64,000 nucleotides of DNA from contig NZ_SHKK01000001.1 of assembly GCF_004217135.1 (NCBI RefSeq), positions 5,270,001-5,334,000 on the forward strand, given 5' to 3'. This document shows positions 44,816 to 53,679 of the stretch, in pieces. The notes below the pieces were generated by a model. That model saw only the letters and a program-made list of their open reading frames with translations. It was not told the origin of the DNA and did not search any database. The translations under genes were made by a program, and so were the position numbers. The number at the start of each line of letters is the position of its first letter. The first letter of the stretch is position 1. This DNA comes from Micromonospora violae. GTDB taxonomy: Bacteria > Actinomycetota > Actinomycetes > Mycobacteriales > Micromonosporaceae.

Positions 44816-45352
44816 TCAGCGCTGGCCGGGGCGGCTCTCCCGTGGGTCCTGCTCGCGCTCGTCGTCCGGGCGTTCCGGCACCCGGCAGGAGCGCTCCAAC
44901 CAGAGCGCGGCGCCGACCAGGGCCAGCGAGGCGAGCAGGCCCCCGCCGGCGGCCGGCCGATCGTCCAGGGCGGCGCGGGTGGTCTCCACGAAGAGCCAGC
45001 CGGTGAGCCCCGCGTAGAAGCCCGCGAAGATCGCCGCAGCCAGCGCCGACGCCTTGGCCAGCACCACGAAACGGGCCACCATCAGCGGGTTGACCGGGTC
45101 GCGGCCGGGCTTGCGCTCGATCCGAGCCCGGGTGTTGATCGCGGCGTACGCCTCCAGCACGGCGAGCCCGGCCAGCGTCACCACCGGTAGCCACGGCAGC
45201 CGGGGAATGCCGCTGTAGTAGAGGGTGCTGATCAGCAGCCAGGCCAGCGCCGCCGCAGCCAGCCCGGCCACGACCAGGGTCGAGATCCGGGTGGGGCCCA
45301 TCCGGGAGCCGTCCGGGCCCGACCCGCGGGGTGGGGGCTTCGCCTGCGTCAT
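44816..45352 (-). CDS. DUF3180 membrane protein
   Basis: 178 residues with four transmembrane helices (TLVVAGLAAAALAWLLIS; LPVVTLAGLAVLEAYAAI; VVLAKASALAAAIFAGFYAG; LLASLALVGAALWL). DUF3180 genes follow folK in many actinobacteria, as here. Function unknown. ATG 45350-45352 has a poor ribosome binding site; an internal ATG at 45301 is possible. Confidence 0.85.
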   Translation of the reverse strand: MTQAKPPPRGSGPDGSRMGPTRISTLVVAGLAAAALAWLLISTLYYSGIPRLPWLPVVTLAGLAVLEAYAAINTRARIERKPGRDPVNPLMVARFVVLAKASALAAAIFAGFYAGLTGWLFVETTRAALDDRPAAGGGLLASLALVGAALWLERSCRVPERPDDEREQDPRESRPGQR

Positions 45353-45371
45353 GCCGGCCGGTTCCGCTCGG

Positions 45372-45899
45372 TCATGCCGTCGACTCTAACGCCAACTCCG
45401 GCCGGGGACGCAGTTCCAACGCCTCGTCGGCGGCGGGTCCGGTGGTCAGCAGATCGGTCAGCCAGCCGTGACCGGGCAGCCGACCGTACGGCTGGATGTC
45501 GATCCACGGACGCAGCACGAACGCGCGCAGGTGCGCTCGGGGGTGTGGCAGGGTCAGCTCCGGGTCGTCGCTGAGCACGGGCTCGTCGTCGTCGCCCCAG
45601 ACCGCGATCACGTCCACGTCCAGGGTGCGCGGCCCGAACCGACGCTGCGGGTCACGGACCCGGCCGGCCGCGCGTTCCGCGTCGCGGGCCCGTTCCAGCC
45701 AGTCGCGCGGGGTCGCGCTGTCGTCCTGCACGAGCACCACCGCGTTGAGGTACGCGGGCTGGTCGGTGTCGCCCCACGGTGGAGTCTCGTACACCCCGGA
45801 GCGCACGAGCACGACGTCGCCGAGGGTGGCCACGGCCGTACGCAGGTGTTCCAGGCGGTCGCCCAGGTTGCTGCCGAGCGAGAGGATCGCCCGCGTCAC
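45372..45899 (-). CDS. folK: 2-amino-4-hydroxy-6-hydroxymethyldihydropteridine pyrophosphokinase
   Basis: 175 residues. Activates the pterin for dihydropteroate synthase. Marks: AILSLGSNLGDRLEHLR, VYETPPWGDTDQPAYLN, RFGPRTLDVDVIAVW and LTLPHPRAHLRAFVL. ATG overlaps the folB stop by 4 bp. Last of the folP-folB-folK set. Confidence 0.95.
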   Translation of the reverse strand: MTRAILSLGSNLGDRLEHLRTAVATLGDVVLVRSGVYETPPWGDTDQPAYLNAVVLVQDDSATPRDWLERARDAERAAGRVRDPQRRFGPRTLDVDVIAVWGDDDEPVLSDDPELTLPHPRAHLRAFVLRPWIDIQPYGRLPGHGWLTDLLTTGPAADEALELRPRPELALESTA

Positions 45900-46264
45900 C
45901 GGGTACGCCGCCGGGTCATCGTGACCGCCACGTCGGTGAAGGTGTGCGGCACCGGCGCCTCCGGCTTGTGCACGGTGATCGTCGCCGCGTCGACCCGAGG
46001 GTCGGCGAGGCAGACCGCGAGGAGCCGGTCGGCGAGGGTCTCGATCAGGTTGACCGGCTCGCCGGTCACCACCGCGACCAGACGTTCGGCCAACTCGCCG
46101 TAGTGCACGGTGGCGGTGACGTCGTCGCTACTGGCGGCCGGGCCGAGGTCCAATTCCAGGACGGCGTCGACCACGAAGTCCTGCCCCTGCGCGCGTTCGA
46201 AGTCGTACACCCCGTGCCGGCCGCGCGCCCGCAGGCCGGTCAGCTGGATCCGGTCCGGCGTCAT
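45896..46264 (-). CDS. folB: Dihydroneopterin aldolase
   Basis: 122 residues. Cleaves dihydroneopterin to 6-hydroxymethyl-dihydropterin. Marks: IQLTGLRARGRHGVYDFER (active-site region) and VHYGELAERLVAVV, EPVNLIETLADRL and ITVHKPEAPVP. Overlaps folP (4 bp) upstream and folK downstream, so the three are translated in a coupled series. Confidence 0.95.
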   Translation of the reverse strand: MTPDRIQLTGLRARGRHGVYDFERAQGQDFVVDAVLELDLGPAASSDDVTATVHYGELAERLVAVVTGEPVNLIETLADRLLAVCLADPRVDAATITVHKPEAPVPHTFTDVAVTMTRRRTR

Positions 46265-47157
46265 CGCCGTACCTCCTGCTCATGATCGTGTTGCGGTGGT
46301 CTCTGATCGCGCGGCGGTGCGGCCAGGCGGGGGCTGCCGGTCGCGGCCCAGACGGCGAGCGCGTCGGCGGTGGCCCGCACGTCGTGCACGCGGACGCCCC
46401 AGGCGCCCGCGGCGACCGCCAGCACGCTGGTGGCCACGGTGGCCGCCTCCCGCTGGGCGGTCGGTCGCGGAGTGCCGTTCGGGGCGGCGAGCAACCCACC
46501 GAGGTACGACTTGCGGCTGGCCCCGAAGAGCAGTGGGTAGCCGAGATCCAGCAGCTCCGGCAGGCGGGCGCTGAGCTCCCAGTTGTGCGCGGCCGTCTTG
46601 GCGAAGCCGAGACCGGGGTCGACGATCAGGCGGTCGGCAGCCACCCCGGCGGCCAGCGCCGCGTCGATCCGTTGGGCCAACTCGGCCCGGACATCGGCCA
46701 CCACGTCGGTGTAGGTGGCCAGCTCACGCATCCCACGGGAGTGCCCGCGCCAGTGCATCAGCACCCAGGGGCAGTGCGCGTCGCGGACCACCCGGGCCAT
46801 GTCCGGATCGGCCAGGCCGCCGGAGACGTCGTTGACCACCGCCGCGCCGGCCGCGAGCGCGGCCTCGGCGACCCGGGCCCGGCTGGTGTCGACGCTGACC
46901 GCCACGCCGGCCGCGGTCAGCTCACGGATGACCGGCAACACCCGCTCGGCCTCGGTCGCGGCGTCGACCCGGGCAGCGCCCGGGCGGGTCGACTCGCCGC
47001 CGATGTCGACCAGGTGCGCGCCAGCGTCGCGCAGACGGACGCCGTGTCCGACGGCGGCGTCCAGGTCGGCGTACCGTCCGCCGTCGGAGAAGGAGTCCGG
47101 TGTGACGTTGAGGACGCCCATCACCACCGGGCCCGAAGCCCGCACCAGATCGGTCAC
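46261..47157 (-). CDS. folP: Dihydropteroate synthase
   Basis: 298 residues. Joins p-aminobenzoate to the pterin pyrophosphate; sulfonamide target. Marks: VMGVLNVTPDSFSDGGRY, LVDIGGESTRPGA, VSVDTSRARVAEAAL and LIVDPGLGFAKTAAHNW. GTG 47155-47157 is chosen because TACCGT lies exactly 6 nt upstream (leaderless); an ATG at 47245-47247 would add 30 residues of unusual composition. The His/Arg-rich C-terminus is an extension. Confidence 0.93.
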   Translation of the reverse strand: MTDLVRASGPVVMGVLNVTPDSFSDGGRYADLDAAVGHGVRLRDAGAHLVDIGGESTRPGAARVDAATEAERVLPVIRELTAAGVAVSVDTSRARVAEAALAAGAAVVNDVSGGLADPDMARVVRDAHCPWVLMHWRGHSRGMRELATYTDVVADVRAELAQRIDAALAAGVAADRLIVDPGLGFAKTAAHNWELSARLPELLDLGYPLLFGASRKSYLGGLLAAPNGTPRPTAQREAATVATSVLAVAAGAWGVRVHDVRATADALAVWAATGSPRLAAPPRDQRPPQHDHEQEVRR

Positions 47158-47163
47158 GACTAG

Positions 47164-47169
47164 ACGGTA
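47164..47169 (-). promoter_or_regulatory. Leaderless -10 box of folP
   Basis: TACCGT on the minus strand, 6 nt before the GTG at 47157. Confidence 0.5.
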
Positions 47170-47277
47170 CCGGTCGGGGCGGCGGTGCCCACCGACCCGG
47201 GTCGGCCCTCCTGACGTGCTTGTTAGAACAGGTGTACGATCGGTCATCCGGGCAGGATCGGGCAGCCCCTTCGCGGC

Positions 47278-47306
47278 TTGTCGCAATCCGGGGCGGCCCG
47301 TACGCT
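47278..47306 (+). promoter_or_regulatory. Promoter of the T4SS-like operon
   Basis: TTGTCG (47278-47283), 17-bp spacer, TACGCT (47301-47306): the best sigma-70-type match in the window. Start about 47313, leaving a leader of about 190 nt before the first gene. Confidence 0.6.
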
Positions 47307-47502
47307 TTGGAATTGGCCAGCATCGAGATGGCGAAGCTTGGAGGGAGGGCCGAAGCGGGGGAAAACCGCCCAAACCTCGCCACCCTCTGTGGTGAGTAAC
47401 GAACACAGGGTCAAGAACGCCCTGCCCTGTGGAGCACTTTTCCCGCCAGGCTTGCCTATTGCACCGCCGCGGCACCGCCGGCCGCGCTATGGGGAGGTTC
47501 CA

Positions 47503-47817
47503 GTGATCGCCTTCGAGCTCATGGAGACGGCGTCGTCCGGCGTCGCCCACGCGCTCTCCACCCTGGCGTCGGCTCCACTCGCCGAGCCGGCACCGAAGGG
47601 GATCGACACCAACGGTGTCGTCACCTTCTTCGCCAGCAAGATCGCGCCGATCCTGCTCGCCGTCCTGGGCGTCATCTTCATCGGCCGGGCCAGCCGGGGC
47701 GAGATCTCCAAGGTGCTGACCAGCTCCGCGATCGCCATCGTCGGGCTCGCCTTCATCGCCGGGGCCGCGACACTCTTCTTCGTCGGCGATTACCTGATCG
47801 ACCTGATCTTCGAATAG
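47503..47817 (+). CDS. Small two-helix membrane protein (VirB2/TrbC-like candidate)
   Basis: 104 residues. After a polar N-terminus come two hydrophobic helices (IAPILLAVLGVIFIGRA; AIAIVGLAFIAGAATLFFVG) joined by a short basic loop, the layout of pilin-like VirB2/TrbC proteins. Similarity is in topology only; no diagnostic motif. GTG 47503-47505 with GGGGAGG upstream. First gene of an operon that continues through a VirB4-type ATPase, so a role in the same envelope machine is likely. Confidence 0.7.
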   Translation: MIAFELMETASSGVAHALSTLASAPLAEPAPKGIDTNGVVTFFASKIAPILLAVLGVIFIGRASRGEISKVLTSSAIAIVGLAFIAGAATLFFVGDYLIDLIFE

Positions 47818-47830
47818 GCGCGTTCACCAG

Positions 47831-48193
47831 ATGCGGCTGCGCACCGACGACGACATCTACCGGGCCCGCCTGGTCTACCTCGGGCCGCCCGGTTACACCC
47901 TTCCGGTCCACCTGCCCTACGCCCAGTACGGGCTCTTCATGCTGCTCGTCCCCCTCTACATGTTCATCCACTGGCTGTTCACGTTGACGGTCGAGCTCTT
48001 CCCCGCCTGGGAGATCGCGCTCGCCATCGTGACCACGTCGTTCATCTTCCGGCACGTCGACCCCGACCGGCCGGCGCGGGTGGTCATCCGCACCGCGCTG
48101 ACCGACTGGCGACGCACCCGGGAGCCGGCGGTCGAGCAGCGTGATCCGCGCCTGGTCGGCAGCCGGATCAGGATTCGGGAGGAGCTGGCATGA
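47831..48193 (+). CDS. VirB3/PrgI-like membrane protein
   Basis: 120 residues. Polar N-terminus with YLGPPGYTLPVHLPYAQYG, two closely spaced membrane helices (FMLLVPLYMFIHWLF; FPAWEIALAIVTTSFIF), and a basic C-terminus. Immediately precedes the VirB4-type ATPase gene, the usual place of VirB3/PrgI. The stop overlaps the next small frame as ATGA. Assignment rests on topology and position. Confidence 0.65.
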   Translation: MRLRTDDDIYRARLVYLGPPGYTLPVHLPYAQYGLFMLLVPLYMFIHWLFTLTVELFPAWEIALAIVTTSFIFRHVDPDRPARVVIRTALTDWRRTREPAVEQRDPRLVGSRIRIREELA

Positions 48194-48267
48194 CCGGACG
48201 TACGTCGAACGGTCCGTCGCAGGGCGCGGGCAGGACTCTGCCCACATCCGTCGAGGCGGTCGCATGA
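48190..48267 (+). CDS. 25-residue micro-ORF coupled on both sides
   Basis: ATG (48190-48192) overlaps the preceding TGA (ATGA), and its own TGA (48265-48267) overlaps the next ATG (ATGA). The peptide starts MTGRTSNGPSQG and ends PTSVEAVA; it is polar with no membrane segment. A ribosome binding site GGAGCTGG precedes it. It may be a real small protein or simply carry ribosomes from the VirB3-like to the VirB4-like gene. Confidence 0.5.
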   Translation: MTGRTSNGPSQGAGRTLPTSVEAVA

Positions 48268-51200
48268 GCCGCTCCTCCACGCCGGGATCCCCGGCCGGCC
48301 GCCCGGGCGCGCCGGCAGGTCACCGTGCGCACTCATTCGACTACACCGAGGACGAGGACGAGGTCGCCCTCGACCCCGCGCTGGTGACGTCGCCCGGCCA
48401 CGGTGCCGTCGGCGTGTTCCAGGCACCCCGGCCGGTGTCCCGCCGGACGCCAGCAGCCGAGCCCACCGCCGTGTCGGCCGGCGATAACGCCGACATCGAC
48501 TCCCCCTTCCTTGACCTCTTCGGCGGCGCAGCCCGACCCGGCACCGGCACGGCCGGCCGTGAGCAGCCGGCGATCCCCCGCCAGCCGCCACCCGCCGTCA
48601 GCTCGACGCCAGCCCGTGCGGTTCCCGAGTTGGAACCCCCGTGGACACCCGCCGACCAGCCCGGCGGCGGTGGCCGACCCGTCGAACCACGGCACGCAGG
48701 CGGCGAATCCCGGGTGCCGCATCAGGCCGGCGATCGACGGCCGATGCTGCGCCCGCCGGACCAGCCCGACCCGTCCACTGGCCGTGGCTCCTCAGCGACG
48801 ACCACCGGCCCCGCCAGCCGGACAGCCGGCACCCTGCCGGGCAGCCGACCCACGGCCACGCCGGCACCTCACGCAGCCCGGCCGACGGTCACACCGGTGG
48901 CTCATCCGGCACCGGCCGAGCAGCCGGCCAGCATCACCGCCTCGGAGCGGCCAGCGCTGGAGCATACGGCCCGGCGGGCCACCGGCTCGGAGAGGTCCAG
49001 GAGCACTGGCGCCGCGTCCACCGGGAAGGAGGTCGCCGCACCCCGCCAGCGTGCCGCGAGCCGCCCGGACCGACCGATCAAGCCGACCCGGGTTCGGGCC
49101 CCGAAGATCAAATTCGGGGATCGGGACCCGTCGGTCGAGTTGGCCATCACCGAGATCGCCGGCCACCTGACCTTCACCCCGAACACCGTCACGGCCTGGT
49201 ACTGGCTACCCGAGGTCCGCTGGGCGTTCCGGCCGGACGCCGAACGCGAGGCGCTGCTGTCGGCGATCTCCGAGCAGTACGCCGGCCTGGCCGGCTTCCG
49301 GCTGCACCTGCGCCGCACCACCCGGCCGTTCCCCGCCGACGAGTGGGCACGCACCATCGACACCCACACCGCGGCGCCGCTGCCCGACGTACCCGGCACC
49401 ATCGGTTGGGCCGATCACCTGGTCGCCGCCCAACGACACCTGATGGCGGTCAACCACGCCGAGGGGCAGACCTACCTGGGCGTCACCTTCGCCCGCCGCT
49501 CCCTCGGCGACTCGCTCACCGAGCGGCTGCTACGCACCTTCGGCCGGGGCACCGCCGACGGCGAACGCCGCAAGCTGGGCCGCACCGTGGAACAGTTCGA
49601 CGAGGTGCTCGGCGCGTTCGGCATGCGCGGCCGGCGGGTCACCGCCCAGGAGCTGGAGTGGCTGCTCTACCGCTCGGTGGCGCTGTGCATGTCACCGCCG
49701 AGCACCCTCTCCCCCGTGACCGACGGGCGCTGGGAACGCGGTGACCTGCTCGCCATGACCGAACAGGTCGAGCGCTACCGCACCCCGTACGGCTCGACGG
49801 TCAAGCTGGTCAATCGGATGACCGGCGAGGAGCGGCACGTCGCCGTACTCGCGGTCGGCCGGATGGAGCCACTGGAGATCCCGGAACGGCACGAGCCCTG
49901 GCTGCACTTTCACGAGCGCCTGCCCTGGCCGATGGAGATCTCCACCCGCGTCGACATCCTCGGCTCCGGCGACTCCTTCCGCAATCTCGAACACCGGCTG
50001 CGGATGATCCGCTCGCAACAGCTCGACTACGCCGAGCACGGCATCGACGCGCCCCCTGAGCTGGAACGACTGGCCAAGCGCGCCCTGGTGATCGGCGACG
50101 AGATGACCACCGGCCTGCCGGTCGACTCGGCCCGTGCGCACGGCTGGCACCGGATCGCGGTCGGCGGCCGGACCAGGGAGGAATGCCTGGAGCGAGCCCG
50201 CCGGCTCATCCAGCTCTACTCCCGAGAGCTGCGCATCTCGCTGCAACACCCGAAGAACCAGGACTGGCTGGCCCGCGAATTCATCCCCGGCGAACCGATC
50301 GCCAACACCGGCTACGTCCGCCGCATGCCGGTGCCGTTGCTCGCCGCCGCGCTGCCCCAGGCCGCATCGAACGTCGGCGACCGGCGGGGCGACCTGATCG
50401 GCCGGACCGCCGGCACCTGCCGCCGCCCGGTCTTCCTCGACCTGCACTTCCCCATGGAGGTCCGGGAACGCTCCGGGCTCGCGGTCTTCGTCGCCGAGCC
50501 CGGCGGTGGAAAGTCGACACTGCTCGGTGCCCTGGGCTACCTGGCCGCCCGCCGAGGTGTCCAGGTGACCCTGCTCGACCCGTCCGGCCCGCTGGCCCGC
50601 CTCTGCGCGATGCCTGAGCTGCGGCCGTACTCCCGGGTGTTGAACCTGACCGGCTCGGAGCACGGCACCCTGGCGCCCTACTCGCTCATCCCGACACCCC
50701 TGCGCACCGAGTTCGGCACCGGGGCCGCCGGTGACCGGGAGTTCGAAATCGCGGTCTCCAACGCCCGCGCCGAGCGGCGGATGCTGGTCCAGGACATCTG
50801 CATGATGCTCGTCCCGCCGCAGGTCGCCCGGGAGGCGTCGACCGCCACCCTCTTCCGCCACGCCGTCCGCCAGGTCCCCGCCGAGGAGACCTCCACCCTG
50901 GACGACGTGGTGAGTTGCCTCGGGCGCCTCGACGACGACGCCGGCAAGGAACTGGCCAACCTTCTGCTCGACACCGCCGAGATGCCGCTGGCCATGCTCT
51001 TCTTCGGCCGACCACCGGAAGGGCTGCTCGGTGCCGACGCGGCACTCACCGTGATCACCATGGCCGGGCTCCGGTTGCCCGACCTCAAGATCGAACGGGA
51101 GTACTGGTCAGCCGAGGAGGCGCTCGCCCTGCCGATGCTGCACACCGCGCACCGGCTCGCCGTGCGGCGCTGCTACGGCGGCTCGATGTCGTCCCGCAAA

Positions 51201-51671
51201 CTCGTCGGCCTCGACGAGGCGCACTTCATGGAGGGCTGGCGGTCCGGGCGTTCCTTCCTGGTCCGGCTCGCCCGCGACTCCCGCAAGTGGAACCTCGCCG
51301 CGCTGGTCGCCTCGCAGAACCCGCGCGACATCCTCGGCCTCGACGTGCAGAACCTCGTCTCCACCGTCTTCGTCGGCCGCATCGCCGAAGACACCGAGAT
51401 CGCCTCCGAAGCGCTGCGGCTGCTGCGGGTGCCGGTCAACGACGGATACGAGGCCACGCTCGCCTCGCTCTCCGCCGCCGACTCCAACTCAGCCTCCCGC
51501 CTCGGCTTCCGCGAATTCGTGATGCGCGACGTCGACGGCCGGGTACAGAAAGTCCGAGTCGACGTCTCGTACGTCGAAGGGCTGCTGGACCACCTCGACA
51601 CAACGCCCGCCGCGATCGCCGCGGCGGCCGGAGTCCTGCCGAGCATCCCCCTGCCGGATCTGGAGGCGTGA
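48264..51671 (+). CDS. VirB4/TraE-type secretion ATPase
   Basis: 1135 residues. Residues 1-290 are a Pro/Ala/Thr-rich disordered region, unusual for VirB4. A VirB4 N-domain follows (HLTFTPNTVTAWYWLPEV and FRLHLRRTTRPFPADEW), then the ATPase core with Walker A EPGGGKST (Lys750) and Walker B LVGLDEAHF (Asp984, Glu985), and VASQNPRDIL near the end. VirB4 ATPases power type IV secretion or conjugation. The ATG overlaps the micro-ORF stop; the next gene begins 1 bp after the stop. Confidence 0.85.
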   Translation: MSRSSTPGSPAGRPGAPAGHRAHSFDYTEDEDEVALDPALVTSPGHGAVGVFQAPRPVSRRTPAAEPTAVSAGDNADIDSPFLDLFGGAARPGTGTAGREQPAIPRQPPPAVSSTPARAVPELEPPWTPADQPGGGGRPVEPRHAGGESRVPHQAGDRRPMLRPPDQPDPSTGRGSSATTTGPASRTAGTLPGSRPTATPAPHAARPTVTPVAHPAPAEQPASITASERPALEHTARRATGSERSRSTGAASTGKEVAAPRQRAASRPDRPIKPTRVRAPKIKFGDRDPSVELAITEIAGHLTFTPNTVTAWYWLPEVRWAFRPDAEREALLSAISEQYAGLAGFRLHLRRTTRPFPADEWARTIDTHTAAPLPDVPGTIGWADHLVAAQRHLMAVNHAEGQTYLGVTFARRSLGDSLTERLLRTFGRGTADGERRKLGRTVEQFDEVLGAFGMRGRRVTAQELEWLLYRSVALCMSPPSTLSPVTDGRWERGDLLAMTEQVERYRTPYGSTVKLVNRMTGEERHVAVLAVGRMEPLEIPERHEPWLHFHERLPWPMEISTRVDILGSGDSFRNLEHRLRMIRSQQLDYAEHGIDAPPELERLAKRALVIGDEMTTGLPVDSARAHGWHRIAVGGRTREECLERARRLIQLYSRELRISLQHPKNQDWLAREFIPGEPIANTGYVRRMPVPLLAAALPQAASNVGDRRGDLIGRTAGTCRRPVFLDLHFPMEVRERSGLAVFVAEPGGGKSTLLGALGYLAARRGVQVTLLDPSGPLARLCAMPELRPYSRVLNLTGSEHGTLAPYSLIPTPLRTEFGTGAAGDREFEIAVSNARAERRMLVQDICMMLVPPQVAREASTATLFRHAVRQVPAEETSTLDDVVSCLGRLDDDAGKELANLLLDTAEMPLAMLFFGRPPEGLLGADAALTVITMAGLRLPDLKIEREYWSAEEALALPMLHTAHRLAVRRCYGGSMSSRKLVGLDEAHFMEGWRSGRSFLVRLARDSRKWNLAALVASQNPRDILGLDVQNLVSTVFVGRIAEDTEIASEALRLLRVPVNDGYEATLASLSAADSNSASRLGFREFVMRDVDGRVQKVRVDVSYVEGLLDHLDTTPAAIAAAAGVLPSIPLPDLEA

Positions 51672-51672
51672 C

Positions 51673-53679
51673 ATGGCTAGGGCCTGGGTCAGGGTCCTCG
51701 GTCGAGCCGAGGCGGAGCGCCGTGGCCCAGGCCCTGGGCTACGGGGAAGGATCACGTCGTTCCTGCTGGCCCTCGGCGTACTGGCCGGGGCCACCCTCAC
51801 CTGGCCACTGATCGGAGCGGAAGCCGCAGCCGCCGCACCGCCCACCGCCCAGGCCCGCGCCGACCTCTGCACCACCGCCGAATGGCAAGCCGACTTCCGC
51901 GCCTGCGTAGGGAAGCTGAAGCAGGTCGGTGAGGGGGAGATCGAGTGTCGGAAGCCGCCCGTACCGTCCGCCCCGGATTCGGGCCTGGCCGGCTGGTTCG
52001 CCTCCCGCCCAGACTCGTCCAAGCTGCCCGGGCCGAAGGGCATCTACAGCGACTACGGCTACGGCGGTTACAGCTTCAACACTTATCGACCGGATGGTGG
52101 TTGTGCCTCCGCTGTCCTCCACCCGGACTACAAGTTCACCACCACCGTCGCCAACGGTGAGCTCATGATCGCCACGGCGGTCGTTGGTGCCTCGAACGCC
52201 CTGCGGGAGCGGGCCTGGGACCCTCGCTCGATGTGGGATTGGGCCGACCCGCTGGTGGAAAAGGCCACCAAAGCCATCTACCAGAAGGTATTCAGCGTCT
52301 TCGGAATCGTCACGCTCTGCGTGGTGGGCCTCTATCTGCTCTGGCGCTCCCGCCAGTCGGACATGAGCAATGCGATGACCACCGCAGGCTGGGCATTGCT
52401 GGTGATGGTCGCGGTCACGGCGCTGGCCGCTTGGCCGGTCAAGTCGGCGAACATCGCCGACGGCACCCTGATCACCTCCCTCGGCGTCGTGCACGACGCC
52501 ATAGGCCCGGCTTCCAGAGACACCCCGCCTGATCAGTGCGATGATCCGGATCCCAAGGCATGCAAGGACAATCGGCCGCCTGCCGTTCGGGCCAGCGACA
52601 CTGCCACCGAGGCCATGCTTTACCGCAACTGGCTGCGTGGAGTGCTCGGCTCGGCGGATAGCGAGACTGCCCGCAAGTATGGCCCCGCCCTGTACGACGC
52701 TAAGGCGTTTTCCTGGGAGGAGGCCGAGAAGCTACGTGCCAACCCGGGAACCCGGGCAGCGACGATCAAGGCCAAGCAGCAACAATGGATGACGGTCGCG
52801 GAGCAGATCGAAACCGAAGACCCGGAGGCGTACGAGTTTCTGACGGGATCTCGCGACATGGACCGAATCGGCTCCGGGTTCATCGCCGTGCTCGCGGCCG
52901 TACTCTTCGCGATGTTCGACCTGACCGCGTCGCTGCTGGTCCTGCTGGGTTTCCTAATCTTCCGGTGGGCGGTGATCGCGGCACCCATCCTGGGCACCAT
53001 TGGTCTGCTCCGGCCGGCCAGTGCAGGCCTGCGACGGTTGGCGAACGCCGTGGTCGCTGCGGTATTCAACATCGCCATCTTCGGCACTGGCGCAGCGATC
53101 TACCTGTTCGCGGTTGATTTGATCATGAGTACCCCCACCCTGCCGGGTTGGCTTCAGGTGGTGCTGGTCTGGCTCTGCGGAGTGGTCGGATGGCTGCTGC
53201 TGCGGCCGTACCGGCGGATCACCCAACTCGGCGGCAAGGACAGTAGCGAGGCGGTCAGTTCGGCCGGTTCCTGGCACCGTCGGTTCTTCCGCGACATGCG
53301 GACCGCTGCGCGGCTGGACGTGGCTGAGCCGGGCGGCACCGCCGAACCGGTGGGCGGACGTCGACGGTCACCCGAAGCGGCGCAGACCCGGCTACGACCG
53401 GAGGCGCGGCGGGAGGACCCGGTGCCAACCGCTGCGGCCGAAGGGCGGCGCGCGGACGCCGCACGGCCCGACGGTCGAGAGCGGCCCGACGAGACACCGG
53501 CGCAGGAGGGTAGAGGGCGCAGCCGCCCGGTCGCTCCGCAGCCCCGACGCCGAGCGCCGGCGACCTGGACCGAGCCGGATGTACCGGCGGAGAACCCGTC
53601 GTTCGTGGTCTACCGTCCCGGCTCCGCAGAACGTGCACCGGATCGCACCGGACCTCGGGTGCGCTCTGAGGCAAGGTGA
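51673..53679 (+). CDS. VirB6/TrbL-like polytopic membrane protein
   Basis: 668 residues. Cleavable-type signal (about residues 28-55), a Cys-containing extracytoplasmic region, then helices near 208-224, 238-256, 401-447 (two), 459-486 and 491-510, and a 150-residue basic, disordered cytoplasmic tail. The size, the split hydrophobic core and the position after VirB4 match VirB6/TrbL channel components. No enzymatic motif. Starts 1 bp after the VirB4 stop. Confidence 0.7.
   Translation: MARAWVRVLGRAEAERRGPGPGLRGRITSFLLALGVLAGATLTWPLIGAEAAAAAPPTAQARADLCTTAEWQADFRACVGKLKQVGEGEIECRKPPVPSAPDSGLAGWFASRPDSSKLPGPKGIYSDYGYGGYSFNTYRPDGGCASAVLHPDYKFTTTVANGELMIATAVVGASNALRERAWDPRSMWDWADPLVEKATKAIYQKVFSVFGIVTLCVVGLYLLWRSRQSDMSNAMTTAGWALLVMVAVTALAAWPVKSANIADGTLITSLGVVHDAIGPASRDTPPDQCDDPDPKACKDNRPPAVRASDTATEAMLYRNWLRGVLGSADSETARKYGPALYDAKAFSWEEAEKLRANPGTRAATIKAKQQQWMTVAEQIETEDPEAYEFLTGSRDMDRIGSGFIAVLAAVLFAMFDLTASLLVLLGFLIFRWAVIAAPILGTIGLLRPASAGLRRLANAVVAAVFNIAIFGTGAAIYLFAVDLIMSTPTLPGWLQVVLVWLCGVVGWLLLRPYRRITQLGGKDSSEAVSSAGSWHRRFFRDMRTAARLDVAEPGGTAEPVGGRRRSPEAAQTRLRPEARREDPVPTAAAEGRRADAARPDGRERPDETPAQEGRGRSRPVAPQPRRRAPATWTEPDVPAENPSFVVYRPGSAERAPDRTGPRVRSEAR

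Larger units (their letters stand above)
47158..47502. other. Divergent control region with a long leader before the T4SS-like operon
   Basis: 345 bp with no credible gene. Contains the folP -10 (47164-47169), the T4SS-operon promoter (47278-47306) and about 190 nt of transcribed leader. The leader has several potential hairpins: GCGG-GGGAAAA-CCGC near 47355, CTGTG-12 nt-CACAG (47387-47408) and CACAGGG-14 nt-CCCTGTG (47404-47431). The middle two are mutually exclusive, as in a switch. It ends in GGGGAGG, the ribosome binding site of the 47503 gene. Confidence 0.55.

Noticed and set aside
47225..47242. SOS-box-like GAAC-AGGT-GTAC near folP
   Set aside because: One mismatch in the core of the actinobacterial box, no extended symmetry, and neither neighbour is a DNA-damage gene.
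47313..47502. Known c-di-AMP (ydaO-type) or c-di-GMP riboswitch in the T4SS leader
   Set aside because: A GCGGGGGA stretch is reminiscent of ydaO, but the other conserved ydaO segments are missing. Kept only as an unclassified leader.
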